This document shows positions 1 through 8,339 of a stretch of 64,000 bases of DNA, one piece after another. Made by a program: the position numbers and the translations under genes. The notes beneath the pieces were generated by a model that saw only the letters and a program-made list of their open reading frames with translations, ran no database searches and was not told the origin of the DNA. The first letter of the stretch is position 1. Each line of letters begins with the position of its first letter. The DNA comes from Alcanivorax sp. (lineage in GTDB: Bacteria; Pseudomonadota; Gammaproteobacteria; Pseudomonadales; Alcanivoracaceae), in NCBI RefSeq assembly GCF_019431375.1, contig NZ_CP080267.1:3289933-3353932 (forward strand), read 5' to 3'.

Positions 1-103
1 CCTTGCCGGGCTTGACGAATTCGTTCTCGATGATGGCGCAGGGGTCGCCATCGAGCATCACTTTCAAGCCGGACTTGAATTCACTGGTAGAATAGTTGGC
101 CAT
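1..103 (-). CDS. efp: Elongation factor P, N-terminal part (runs off the window)
   Basis: EF-P enters the ribosome next to the P-site tRNA and relieves stalling at polyproline stretches. Read on the minus strand from the ATG at 103, the visible 34 codons begin MANYSTSEFKSGLKVMLDG and end FVKPGK, which is the EF-P KOW-like N-terminal domain. The last complete codon is Lys34, the residue that is beta-lysylated in the E. coli protein. The gene is divergent from epmB, which encodes the lysine aminomutase of that pathway, with 24 bp between the two start codons. The rest of the gene lies beyond position 1. The identification is firm despite the short fragment. Confidence 0.95.
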   Translation of the reverse strand, partial: MANYSTSEFKSGLKVMLDGDPCAIIENEFVKPGK

Positions 104-127
104 AAATGTTGTTCCAAAGGTTGATGT

Positions 128-1156
128 ATGGCGTCGCGAAGGCTGGCAATGATAACGCAGGACGAGGCTGGTTGGGAGTTGCCGGGCTGGCAGCGCCAGC
201 AGGCGGACCTGATTACCGATCCGGCGGAGCTGCTCGGCCTGCTGCAACTGGAGGCGGAGTCGCTGCCCGAAATACTGGCGGCCGCGGAGGGTTTTCCCCT
301 GCGCGTGCCCCGTGGCTATGTGCGGCTGATGGAGCGAGGCAACCCGGATGATCCGTTGTTGCGGCAGGTGCTCAGCGTGCCGGCGGAGCTGCGTGAGGAG
401 GACGGCTACAGCAGTGATCCGCTGGAGGAAGCCGCTCACACCCCGGTGCCCGGGCTGCTGCATAAGTACCATGGCCGTGCGCTGCTGGTGGTCACCGGCG
501 CCTGCGCGGTGCACTGTCGCTACTGTTTTCGCCGGCATTTTCCCTACCAGAGTCACCTGAGCGGCAAGCGCTGGGATCAGGCGCTGGAGTGGCTGGCGTC
601 GCGCCCGGATATCCGCGAGGTGATCCTCAGTGGCGGCGACCCGCTGACCCTGAACAATCGCCGTTTGCAGGAATTGCTGGCGGCGCTGGCTCAGATCCCG
701 CATCTGCGCCGGCTGCGTATTCATAGCCGCACGCCGGTGGTCATTCCCGAGCGGCTGGATGAGCCGCTGCTGGCCCTGCTGTCGGATTCACGCTGGCAGA
801 CCGCCCTGGTGCTGCACGCCAATCACCCCCGGGAAATCAGTGATGCGCTGGTGGCCCGTTGCCAGCAGTGGCGGCGGGAAGGCATTACCCTGCTGAACCA
901 GAGTGTACTGCTGGCCGGGGTGAATGATTCCGTGGCGATTCTGGAGGCGTTATCGGATCGTCTCCATGAGGCCGGGGTGACGCCTTACTACCTGCACCAA
1001 CTGGATGCGGTGCAGGGCGCTGCCCATTTTGCCGTGCCGGATACACGCGCTATGCAATTACATGGGGAGCTGCGCGGCCGATTGCCGGGCTTTCTGGTGC
1101 CAAGACTGTCCCGGGAAGAACCGGGGGAGCCGGCAAAGACCGTATTGGCGGGCTAG
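128..1156 (+). CDS. epmB: EF-P lysine 2,3-aminomutase (EF-P beta-lysylation protein EpmB)
   Basis: This radical-SAM enzyme converts (S)-alpha-lysine to (R)-beta-lysine, which EpmA attaches to Lys34 of EF-P. The 342-residue product has the radical-SAM cluster motif CX3CX2C at Cys126, Cys130 and Cys133 (GACAVHCRYCFRR), followed by a GGDPL segment typical of lysine 2,3-aminomutases. It is of the short EpmB length rather than the longer fermentative KamA length. The ATG at 128 is supported by family alignment: the ITDPAELL segment sits near residue 30, as in E. coli EpmB. The gene is divergent from efp. EpmA is not in the window. Confidence is high. Confidence 0.94.
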   Translation: MASRRLAMITQDEAGWELPGWQRQQADLITDPAELLGLLQLEAESLPEILAAAEGFPLRVPRGYVRLMERGNPDDPLLRQVLSVPAELREEDGYSSDPLEEAAHTPVPGLLHKYHGRALLVVTGACAVHCRYCFRRHFPYQSHLSGKRWDQALEWLASRPDIREVILSGGDPLTLNNRRLQELLAALAQIPHLRRLRIHSRTPVVIPERLDEPLLALLSDSRWQTALVLHANHPREISDALVARCQQWRREGITLLNQSVLLAGVNDSVAILEALSDRLHEAGVTPYYLHQLDAVQGAAHFAVPDTRAMQLHGELRGRLPGFLVPRLSREEPGEPAKTVLAG

Positions 1157-1216
1157 AGCGTCCGCCGGTCGGCGAGAGCACAACGTTTACAGGTCTGTAA
1201 CGGTATCGTAAAGTCG

Positions 1217-1232
1217 TGTGACGAAGGACACA
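1217..1232. promoter_or_regulatory. CRP/Vfr-like half-palindromic site
   Basis: The 16 bases read TGTGA, six bases, ACACA, close to the TGTGA-N6-TCACA consensus of the CRP/Vfr family. The site lies between epmB and the fimX-associated gene, about 125 bp before the latter's ATG. It is a motif match only; no binding is shown. Confidence 0.25.
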
Positions 1233-1270
1233 CAGAAAACAAGAACTACTACTTAATAACTAGAGGGTCA

Positions 1271-1315
1271 CCTTAACAATTCCTTGCACATAAGACGTTA
1301 AAGAAATTGTTAAGG
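1271..1315. promoter_or_regulatory. Perfect 11-bp inverted repeat upstream of the fimX-associated gene
   Basis: CCTTAACAATT at 1271-1281 is mirrored exactly by AATTGTTAAGG at 1305-1315, with a 23-bp spacer containing TTGCAC. The AT-rich arms sit 41-85 bp before the ATG at 1356. This spacing and composition suit a two-site operator or a transcript hairpin. No U-run follows, so it is not a typical terminator. Confidence 0.4.
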
Positions 1316-1355
1316 GCTCCCCATCTGGGTGCCACCGAGATAAGGATTATCTTCA

Positions 1356-3122
1356 ATGGAGCAACCAGCCCAGACGGTGCGTTTGAAACTTCCCGAGCAG
1401 GATTTGCCGCACCTGACACTTGGCGCTGATCAGCCGAAAAAGCTGCAACAGTGGGTTGACGCTCTCCCGGTCATGAATATGGGAGAAACTGCGCGTCAGC
1501 TTTATCAGTTCATTCAGGAACTGAACCGGCTGCAAATCGATTCCAAACAGCGCTTCCAGTTGCTGGAAGTGGTGCGTCCTTCCATTTTGCATGTCAGTGA
1601 TTCCCTGCAGAAACATTACCTGAACCAGTCTCTGGTATTGCCGGATAAGGCTCGCCGCGTGGCCAGTCTGGCCCAGGCCCTGCAGGGGCATCTTGCCAAC
1701 GGTTACAAGCTGGTGGCGGTTCGCGGCATGCGCAAGCTCAAGGACAAGGCCGTCCGGCGGGCGGTGACCACAGCGATCCATCGTGCCATCAATGCCCTTG
1801 GCGATACCCTGTTGCGTTGCTATCAGCTGTATTTTCCCAGCCCCCGGCATCTCTGGCTGGAGCTGCACCAGCTTTACCTGCTGGCGGAGTTGCACGGCAT
1901 CGCCACCACGCCGGTAGACGATGAAAAAGGCAATTCCAGTATCCAGTCCGCCTATGCCCGCTGCCTGTTGCTGGCCACTGCCAAGCCCAATCAGTTGCGC
2001 CAACAGGAGCTGGCCGCGTTGTATAAGGCCACGTTCACCTGGGGCGATCTCATCGAGATCAAGACCGCCAGTGATGATGACGATTTGTTCGTGTTCGACC
2101 TGCAGGCAGATCGTCCACCGATTTATCGCACCCATGCTTCGCAGGCTACGGATAGCTGGCGTTATATCGATTCCACCCGGTTGGTACAGGCGATCAGTGC
2201 CTGGAAAGATGAGCCCCAGAACAGCGATCTGCTGGTTCCCAAAGGCCTTGACGAAAGCATGATGGCCCACTTGCAGCAGGTGTGGGGGGCGCTTACCGAG
2301 CGGGCCTTCAAGCGTATGGCGGAAAGCGGGGAGATTGAGCTGTGCTTTGGACTGGTGGGGGTGCACTATTTCCTGTCCGGCAAGGTGCCGTTTGAAACGC
2401 TGATTGAGCGGGGCAGTTTATCGGTGATGGGCGAAGGGGAAGAGAATAACCCCTTCCTGCGAAATATCAGCATGAGTAGCCGGCAAAAACAGCAACAGGA
2501 CGACCCCTGGGCCACCGCTTATCAGTCCGAGTTCCCCAATGAAACCATAGATATCGGTAAGCCGGATTCCTCCCTTCGCAGTGAGGCGCCGCTACCCGAG
2601 AGTTACCACTGCCAGAAGGTGAATGCGAGTCCTGGCGGTTATTGCTTGTCCTGGCAGGGGAATACGCCGAGCCTGATGCGCACGGGTGAATTGCTGGCGC
2701 TGCGGGATCACCCGGACAGCCAGTGGATGCTGGCGGTAGTGCGCTGGGTGACCCAGCTACCCAATCATGGTGCCCGCTTCGGGGTGGAGCTATTGGCACC
2801 TGGCGGCCGGCCTGTGGCAGCCCGGGCCCTGCGAAAACAGGGGGATGACAGTGATTTCATGCGTGCCATCCTGCTGCCAGAGCTGGCCGGCGTTGGTCAG
2901 CCGGCTACCTTGTTACTGCCCACCGTGGGTTTCAATGAAGGGGTAAAAGTGGAGTTGGTTGAGGCGGGCGAGCCCCGTCGCGTACAGTTGCTTCGTCGCG
3001 TCCAGGGCGCATCCGGGTTTAGCCAGTACCCGTTCCGGGATATGGCGACCCCCTCCGCTCCTGCCAAGCCGGTGAGCGGCGATGATGAAGGTGATCTGGA
3101 TTCTATCTGGTCCAGTTTATAA
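1356..3122 (+). CDS. FimX-neighbour conserved protein, PilZ-like C-terminus possible
   Basis: The 588-residue product is cytoplasmic by appearance: no signal peptide or membrane segment. The first ~330 residues are mostly helical. After a linker around residues 380-410, the C-terminal ~170 residues look beta-rich, with a GYCLSW segment, an RTGELLALRD segment and a VVRWVTQLPNHGARFGVELL segment. Such a layout resembles PilZ-like barrels, but the classical RxxxR motif is not clear. The gene directly precedes fimX, the same order I recall for the gene next to fimX in Pseudomonas aeruginosa (PA4958), so a role alongside the c-di-GMP receptor FimX is inferred from context. I cannot assign a biochemical function. 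The ATG at 1356 follows an AAGGA-type ribosome site. Confidence 0.7.
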   Translation: MEQPAQTVRLKLPEQDLPHLTLGADQPKKLQQWVDALPVMNMGETARQLYQFIQELNRLQIDSKQRFQLLEVVRPSILHVSDSLQKHYLNQSLVLPDKARRVASLAQALQGHLANGYKLVAVRGMRKLKDKAVRRAVTTAIHRAINALGDTLLRCYQLYFPSPRHLWLELHQLYLLAELHGIATTPVDDEKGNSSIQSAYARCLLLATAKPNQLRQQELAALYKATFTWGDLIEIKTASDDDDLFVFDLQADRPPIYRTHASQATDSWRYIDSTRLVQAISAWKDEPQNSDLLVPKGLDESMMAHLQQVWGALTERAFKRMAESGEIELCFGLVGVHYFLSGKVPFETLIERGSLSVMGEGEENNPFLRNISMSSRQKQQQDDPWATAYQSEFPNETIDIGKPDSSLRSEAPLPESYHCQKVNASPGGYCLSWQGNTPSLMRTGELLALRDHPDSQWMLAVVRWVTQLPNHGARFGVELLAPGGRPVAARALRKQGDDSDFMRAILLPELAGVGQPATLLLPTVGFNEGVKVELVEAGEPRRVQLLRRVQGASGFSQYPFRDMATPSAPAKPVSGDDEGDLDSIWSSL

Positions 3123-3294
3123 TAACGAAAAGGGAGCGATTTGCGCTTCCGACCCGTTATCAAGGTCACAGCGAGGATGCTGTGTGATGGTTTACTGCCA
3201 TTGGCCGGGCCGCTTTTCATAAACAGAAAACAGGGAATCTGCCGCTTCCTTTTCCGGTAAAGGTCGGCCAGTTCTCTCTTTTTCTGCGGGAAAG

Positions 3295-3322
3295 TTGCCA
3301 AGACAGGGTTGTCAGGCACAAT
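3295..3322 (+). promoter_or_regulatory. Possible sigma-70 promoter of fimX
   Basis: TTGCCA (3295-3300) and CACAAT (3317-3322) are separated by 16 bp, just before the fimX start at 3344. The fit is moderate and the implied 5' leader is short. The rest of the 221-bp gap after the previous gene holds no other clear feature. Confidence 0.3.
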
Positions 3323-3343
3323 GGTAGGCCGTACGAAAACAGT

Positions 3344-5431
3344 ATGAGTCGTCACCCCATGAGCTATGCCCTGGATAATCTCCGTCTACTGATCGCCCAC
3401 GATTCACAGGATGAGGCCGAGCAGCTGATGAATATGCTGCGCAATGCCGGTCGGGCGACCCGGGCGCAACTGGCCCTGGGCGAGGATGACTTGCTGCGGG
3501 CTCTCAAGGGCGGCGCCTGGGAGCTGATGCTTTGTCGGCCGACCTTTGGTGATGGTAGTTTCGAATCTGCCATGGCCCATCTCAAGCGCCTGGGCAAGGC
3601 GGTGCCGGTGATCCTGCTGGAAAACACCTTTTCCGCTGAAACCGTCAAGGCTGCCCTGTTGCAGGGAGCCAGCGGTGTGGTCCCCAATGACGATCGGGAC
3701 ATGCTCACTTTGATGGTGGACCGGGTGGTGGAAAACCTGCGTCTGCGCAAGGAGCTGCAGCATTCCGAGATTGCCCGCCATGATGCGGAAAAGCGGCTTT
3801 CCCTGCTGATGGACCAGAGCCGTGACGCCATCGCCTATGTGCTCGATGGCATGCATATTCACGCCAACGACAATTACGTGGAGCTGTTCGGTTACGAAAG
3901 TGCCGACGACCTGGCCGGTGTCCCCATCATGGACATGGTGTCAGCCGCGGATCATGACAAGCTGAAGAAATTGTTGCGAAGTCGTGCCCAGGACGAAAGC
4001 CAGACCCAGGAACTGGAATGCAAGGGGGTCAACACCGAGGGCAACGAGTTTGATGCCTCTTTTACCTTTTCGCCCAGCACCTACGACGGTGAAGCCTGCA
4101 CCCAGATTGTTATTCGGGCTGGTGGGGTGGATGAGAACGAAATGCAGGAACGGCTCCATGAGATGAGCCAGAAAGATCAGGTCACCGGCCTGTTTGCCCG
4201 CAAATGGTTTATGGATCAGCTTGATGATGCGGTAGCCGAAGCCGCCCGCGAGGGGCAACTGGCCACGGTATTGTATCTGCGCCTGGACGACTTCGAGCAA
4301 CACCAGTCCTCTGTGGGGATCGATGGTGCCGATGACATTCTCCGGGCGGTGGCGGATTGGCTCGTTGGCCAGGTTGGTGACGCCAAGCTGGCCCGGGTGG
4401 ATGGTGAGGATTTTGCCGTCTTGCTGCCGGTGGATGACACTGACGAGGCGGAAGAGCTGGCTGAACGCCTGCGGGCCGGCATTGAAGGGTTGATGCCGGA
4501 AGTGTCGGCCAAGACCATCCAGGTTACCGCCAGTGTGGGCGTGGCGTTTGTTCGCGAGGATGCCCGCAGTGGTCAGGGCACTCTCACCACGGCGCTGAAA
4601 TGCTGTAACCAGGCCCAGCGGGAAAACAGCGGCAAAGGCAACAGCATCAAGGTGCATGATCCCATGGACGAAGTGGCTGCCGGTTCTTCCGAAGCCATCG
4701 TTATGCTGCTGCGTCAGGCGCTGGAGCAGGGCAGTTTCAATCTGCGTTATCAACCGCTGATGAACTTGGAAGACGACAGCGAGCATGTCTTTGAAGTGTT
4801 CGTGAACCTGCCCCAGAAACAGGGTGAAGTCATGGAGGCCGGCGAATTCATTCCCGTGGCCGCAGAGCAGGGCCTGGTGGGCAAGATCGATCGCTGGGTG
4901 GTACTTAATGCCATGCGTGCGGCGGCGACCATGAGTGAACCGGTAAAGTTGGTGTTCAATATCAATGGCGGTTCTCTGGCCGATGCCTCCCTGGCGGACT
5001 GGCTGCTCAAGGCCATGCGTGCCGCCAAGATGGATGGTTCGCGCCTGACTTTCCAGCTTACCGAAGGCGATGCCACCACTTACCTGAAACAGGCCGGCGT
5101 GTTTGCCGAGAAAATGAAAAGCGCGGGCTGTGGTATCTCCATCAGCCGTTTCGGCGGCGGCCTGGACCCGTTCAAGTTGTTCCAGCACATCCCAGCTACC
5201 ATGGTGAAATTTGAAGGCTCCTTCACCCAGGATGTGGCCAAAAGTGAAGGCCGCCAGCGCCTCGCAGAGATCGTTAAGCAGGTGAAGGAAGGCAATCGCA
5301 AGACGGTGGTCGGCTTTGTTGAATCCGCCGCCCAGATGCAGGCCCTGTGGACTCTTGGCGGTGTGGACTACCTGCAGGGCTTCTACCTGCAGGCGCCGAT
5401 GGAGACGTTGCAGATTCCTGAGTCGGCGTAA
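3344..5431 (+). CDS. fimX: FimX-type degenerate GGDEF/EAL c-di-GMP receptor
   Basis: FimX is a c-di-GMP-binding protein that controls type IV pilus assembly and twitching in Pseudomonas and Xanthomonas. The 695-residue protein has the FimX domain order and length: a receiver-like domain (about 1-125), PAS (about 145-265), GGDEF (about 275-440) and EAL (about 450-690). Both output motifs are degenerate. The GGDEF site reads D-G-E-D-F at residues 353-357, and the EAL motif reads E-V-F at 484-486. It is therefore more likely a binding protein than an enzyme. The downstream serB and ytjB-like genes match the Pseudomonas neighbourhood. A second in-frame ATG at 3359 is an alternative start. Confidence 0.88.
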   Translation: MSRHPMSYALDNLRLLIAHDSQDEAEQLMNMLRNAGRATRAQLALGEDDLLRALKGGAWELMLCRPTFGDGSFESAMAHLKRLGKAVPVILLENTFSAETVKAALLQGASGVVPNDDRDMLTLMVDRVVENLRLRKELQHSEIARHDAEKRLSLLMDQSRDAIAYVLDGMHIHANDNYVELFGYESADDLAGVPIMDMVSAADHDKLKKLLRSRAQDESQTQELECKGVNTEGNEFDASFTFSPSTYDGEACTQIVIRAGGVDENEMQERLHEMSQKDQVTGLFARKWFMDQLDDAVAEAAREGQLATVLYLRLDDFEQHQSSVGIDGADDILRAVADWLVGQVGDAKLARVDGEDFAVLLPVDDTDEAEELAERLRAGIEGLMPEVSAKTIQVTASVGVAFVREDARSGQGTLTTALKCCNQAQRENSGKGNSIKVHDPMDEVAAGSSEAIVMLLRQALEQGSFNLRYQPLMNLEDDSEHVFEVFVNLPQKQGEVMEAGEFIPVAAEQGLVGKIDRWVVLNAMRAAATMSEPVKLVFNINGGSLADASLADWLLKAMRAAKMDGSRLTFQLTEGDATTYLKQAGVFAEKMKSAGCGISISRFGGGLDPFKLFQHIPATMVKFEGSFTQDVAKSEGRQRLAEIVKQVKEGNRKTVVGFVESAAQMQALWTLGGVDYLQGFYLQAPMETLQIPESA

Positions 5432-5433
5432 AT

Positions 5434-5598
5434 CAGTTAACAGTTAACAGTGAATAGTTAACAGCTCGCGATCAGGGCTGTTTTTGATCTGCAACGCAAG
5501 AGGCCGCGCCCATCGTCTGGGCGCGGCCTCTTGCGTTTAAAGCGAGACAGGACACAACCGCGTCGCTGTTAACTATTCACTTTTCACTATTAACTGCC
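5434..5598. repeat. Convergent pair of heptamer-array elements sharing one hairpin
   Basis: An array of 7-bp units (AGTTAAC, AGTGAAT, AGTTAAC) occupies 5434-5464 just after the fimX stop. Its inverted copy occupies 5566-5598 and contains the serB stop codon at 5590-5592. Each array is exactly 37 bp from the GGCCGCGC core of the central hairpin, so the whole block is a large imperfect palindrome. Related copies lie after leuA and recN and upstream of grpE. Confidence 0.85.
5493..5537. terminator. Very stable bidirectional hairpin between fimX and serB
   Basis: The arms 5493-5512 and 5518-5537 are perfectly complementary over 20 bp with a 5-base loop and a GGCCGCGCCC core. Neither strand has a long U-run, so it may act as a bidirectional terminator or as an mRNA 3'-end stabiliser. 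The convergent gene arrangement supports a 3'-end role. Confidence 0.75.
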
Positions 5599-6825
5599 TT
5601 TTAACAGCTCCGCCTGATCCTTGTCCCGCACCCCGATCAGATACAGAATTCCGTCCAGACCCAGGGTGGAGATGGCCTGTTCGGCGTTTTGTTTGACCAG
5701 GGGCTTGGCGCGGAAGGCGATGCCCAGGCCGGCTTCGCCGAGCATGGGCAGGTCGTTGGCGCCGTCGCCCACGGCGATCACCTGTTCCAGGCTGATGCCT
5801 TCCTGGGCGGCGATCTGTTTGAGCAGGTCGGCCTTGCGCTGGCCGTTGACGATCTGGCCGACTACCCGGCCGGTGACCTGGCCATTCTCGATTTCCAGCT
5901 CATTGGCGTACACATAGTCGATGCCCAGCAACTGCTGCAGCCACTGGCCGAACCAGGTGAAGCCGCCGGAGAGAATGGCCGTGCGATAGCCCAGGGCACG
6001 CAGGGTGCTGATCAGCCGTTGAGCCCCTTCGGTGAGCTGGATGCGTTCGCGCACCCGCTCCAGGGCACCTTCATCCAGCCCCTTGAGCAGGGCCACCCGG
6101 GCCCGGAAACTTTCGTTGAAATCCAGTTCGCCGCGCATGGCCCGCTCGGTGATTTCTGCCACCTCTTCGCCCACCCCGGCTTCCATGGCCAGCTCGTCGA
6201 TCACTTCGGAGCGGATCAGGGTGGAATCCATATCGAACACCACCAGGCGCCGGTTACGGCGGAAGGCGCTGTCGCGCTGGAAGGCGATGTCCAGGTTGCG
6301 TTCGTTGGCGATGCTGAGGAAGGCGGCGCGCATGGCTTCGCCATCCTTCGGTTCGCCACGCACGGAAATCTCGATGCAGGCGCGGCTGTCCTCGTTGAGA
6401 GATTCCCCTTCCAGATGCACCCGGCCGGACAGGCGGGCAATGCTGTCGATATTCAGGCCGTTGTCAGCCACTGTGGCGGTCACGTCGGACAACTGCTCGG
6501 CGGTAATCTTGCGCGCCAGCAGGGTGATGATGTGGCGATCCTTGCCCTGGCCGGCGACCCATTCCTCGTAGCGGTCCTCATCAATGGGCCGGAAACGCAC
6601 ATTGATGTTCAGCTTGTGGGCCTCGAACAGCAGATCCTTGAGCACCGCCGAGGACTCTGCGTCCGGTGGGGTTTCCACCAGAATGCCCAGCGACAGGGTG
6701 TCGTGGATCACGGCCTGGCCAATATCCAGGATATTGAGCCGGTAACGGGCCAGAATCCGGGTGAAAGCGGCGGTCAGACCGGGACGGTCACTGCCGGATA
6801 CCTGAATCAGAATGATCTCGCGCAC
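5590..6825 (-). CDS. serB: Phosphoserine phosphatase (ACT-ACT-HAD)
   Basis: SerB hydrolyses O-phosphoserine to serine in the last step of serine biosynthesis. The 411-residue protein has two N-terminal ACT-like regions (about 1-80 and 95-180) and a C-terminal HAD phosphatase domain. The catalytic motif VFDMDSTLI carries the nucleophile Asp198 and general acid Asp200; ILSGGF and GDGANDLPM are the later HAD motifs. The length matches the two-ACT SerB of pseudomonads. The last codons Gly-Ser-stop lie inside the heptamer repeat, so the 3' end has been set by that element. The gene is convergent with fimX and divergent from the ytjB-like gene. Confidence 0.95.
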   Translation of the reverse strand: MREIILIQVSGSDRPGLTAAFTRILARYRLNILDIGQAVIHDTLSLGILVETPPDAESSAVLKDLLFEAHKLNINVRFRPIDEDRYEEWVAGQGKDRHIITLLARKITAEQLSDVTATVADNGLNIDSIARLSGRVHLEGESLNEDSRACIEISVRGEPKDGEAMRAAFLSIANERNLDIAFQRDSAFRRNRRLVVFDMDSTLIRSEVIDELAMEAGVGEEVAEITERAMRGELDFNESFRARVALLKGLDEGALERVRERIQLTEGAQRLISTLRALGYRTAILSGGFTWFGQWLQQLLGIDYVYANELEIENGQVTGRVVGQIVNGQRKADLLKQIAAQEGISLEQVIAVGDGANDLPMLGEAGLGIAFRAKPLVKQNAEQAISTLGLDGILYLIGVRDKDQAELLKGS

Positions 6826-7145
6826 GCATGGGCTCCCGGGGGCAAGTCAGACAAGCGGAAGGCGGAAGCAGTGGCTCCCGCGAAAACCGCGTAAGGGTAG
6901 CAGAAATGGTACCGCAAGCGGCAGTGTCTTGGCTTGAAGACAGGCCAGTGCAGAAACACGACTTCAACGTCAGGCTTTGTCCGTTCTTGTTGGTTGTTTG
7001 TGAGAACAGAGCGATTAACCGATGTTTTACATCGCCAACCGTCCGCTGATGCACCATCGCTGCTAAGGTGCGCCGATTCGGTCAACGCCACTTTGGCGTG
7101 TCGCGGTATACTGCGCGCGAGCTCAATACTACGGAATGCAACTCT

Positions 7146-8339
7146 ATGTCCCTGTGGGAACAATGGCGGCCATGGATTCGGCAACAACGCAGCCTGCTGC
7201 GTGAGTTGATCCTGATGCTGCTGGCCATGCTGGTGGTCGGTGTCTATTTTCTTGAGCACTTCTCCGCGCGGCTGGAGCAGGAGCGCAGGGTGCAGCTGCA
7301 GGCGCTGGCTGAACAGACTGCCCGCCGGGCTGCCGAGGCCCTGGCCAGCGATGATTCCATCAGCATCAACCTGATCGGCCGGGAAACCGTGCAGCTGGCC
7401 CCGGTGGCCGGGGTGCGCTTTCAGGATGCGGCGGATATTCAGGTGGGCCTGACCGGGGTGTCCCGCTCCGATCTGGTGATCTCGGTGCCGGTGGCGCTAC
7501 CGGACGGTGAGCTGGCGGGTACCTTGACCCTGCTGGGCGACACCAGTGCCCTGCCGCGCCAGCGGCTGGAAGCCGGTTTTGTGTTGGCGGTGCTGTGCCT
7601 GTTGCTGCTGCGGGTGGCGGCTGCCCTGATCCAGCAGCGCCTGCTGCCCCCGTCGCCGGAACCCGCAGAACCGACACCGGCAGAGGCCCCAGCGGCTTCA
7701 CCGCTGGCCACTCCTGCATCGACGCAGGCGCTGGCCGAGCCCTTGCCGGAAGGCGCTAAGCCACTGGCCCAGTTGCGCCTGAGTATCGTCAATTTCGAAC
7801 ACATCCGTCAGCGTTATACACAGGCGGCCATGGTCGAGGTGCTGGCGGATTATCAGCGTATTCTCGACAAGGTAGCGGGCATTTACGGTGGCCGGGTAGG
7901 CCAGAAGGTGGGGGATCAGGCCGGGCTGTTTTTCTACCAGGAGCCGGCATCTCGCTGTGCGTTTTCCGCGCTGTGCGCGGGCCTGCTTTTCCTTCGTGTA
8001 GTGCGTCTGCTGGCGCCGTTACGCAAGCAGCAGGGCAAGCCACCACTGGAATTCAAGGCGCTGGTCACCACCGATGGGGACCAGCAGGAAGCCTGGTCCC
8101 TGTGTGTGGCCGGGGTGCCAGGGCGGCTTAATGTGCCGGAAGCACAATTGGCCGCCACCGAGCTGGATGTGAAAGCCTTGTACCAGCCGGAAAAGGCCCA
8201 GGTGGTTACCGCTGGCGATCACAAGGTACGGCTACAGCCGGTTGAGCAATTGGCTCACCGTTACCAGAACCTGCTGCGCACTCAGGCGGATACCTTGCTG
8301 TCCGAAGAGGGCGGCGACGATGGCTCACCCAGCAGGTAG
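7146..8339 (+). CDS. YtjB/AhpA-like inner-membrane protein with cyclase-like C-terminal domain
   Basis: The 397-residue product has an N-terminal membrane segment (about residues 15-37), a periplasmic region with ALAEQTARRAAEALA, a second membrane segment (about 138-160), a Pro/Ala-rich linker, and a cytoplasmic domain from about residue 195. This resembles the YtjB (Smp) family, whose gene is commonly next to serB. The C-terminal domain (SIVNFEHIRQRY, VGQKVGDQAGLFF) looks like a degenerate class III nucleotide-cyclase fold; catalytic metal-binding aspartates are not evident. The ATG at 7146 is chosen because an upstream in-frame start would add an unrelated arginine-rich stretch before MSLWEQW. 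The 3' end overlaps the convergent ATP-grasp gene by 58 bp. Function is unknown. Confidence 0.75.
   Translation: MSLWEQWRPWIRQQRSLLRELILMLLAMLVVGVYFLEHFSARLEQERRVQLQALAEQTARRAAEALASDDSISINLIGRETVQLAPVAGVRFQDAADIQVGLTGVSRSDLVISVPVALPDGELAGTLTLLGDTSALPRQRLEAGFVLAVLCLLLLRVAAALIQQRLLPPSPEPAEPTPAEAPAASPLATPASTQALAEPLPEGAKPLAQLRLSIVNFEHIRQRYTQAAMVEVLADYQRILDKVAGIYGGRVGQKVGDQAGLFFYQEPASRCAFSALCAGLLFLRVVRLLAPLRKQQGKPPLEFKALVTTDGDQQEAWSLCVAGVPGRLNVPEAQLAATELDVKALYQPEKAQVVTAGDHKVRLQPVEQLAHRYQNLLRTQADTLLSEEGGDDGSPSR

Noticed and set aside
106..351. Overlapping plus-strand frame at the start of epmB
   Set aside because: Low-complexity Gly/Ala/Arg product in another frame of epmB.
3941..5188. Minus-strand frames opposite fimX
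   Set aside because: No domain recognised, no ribosome site, entirely inside fimX.
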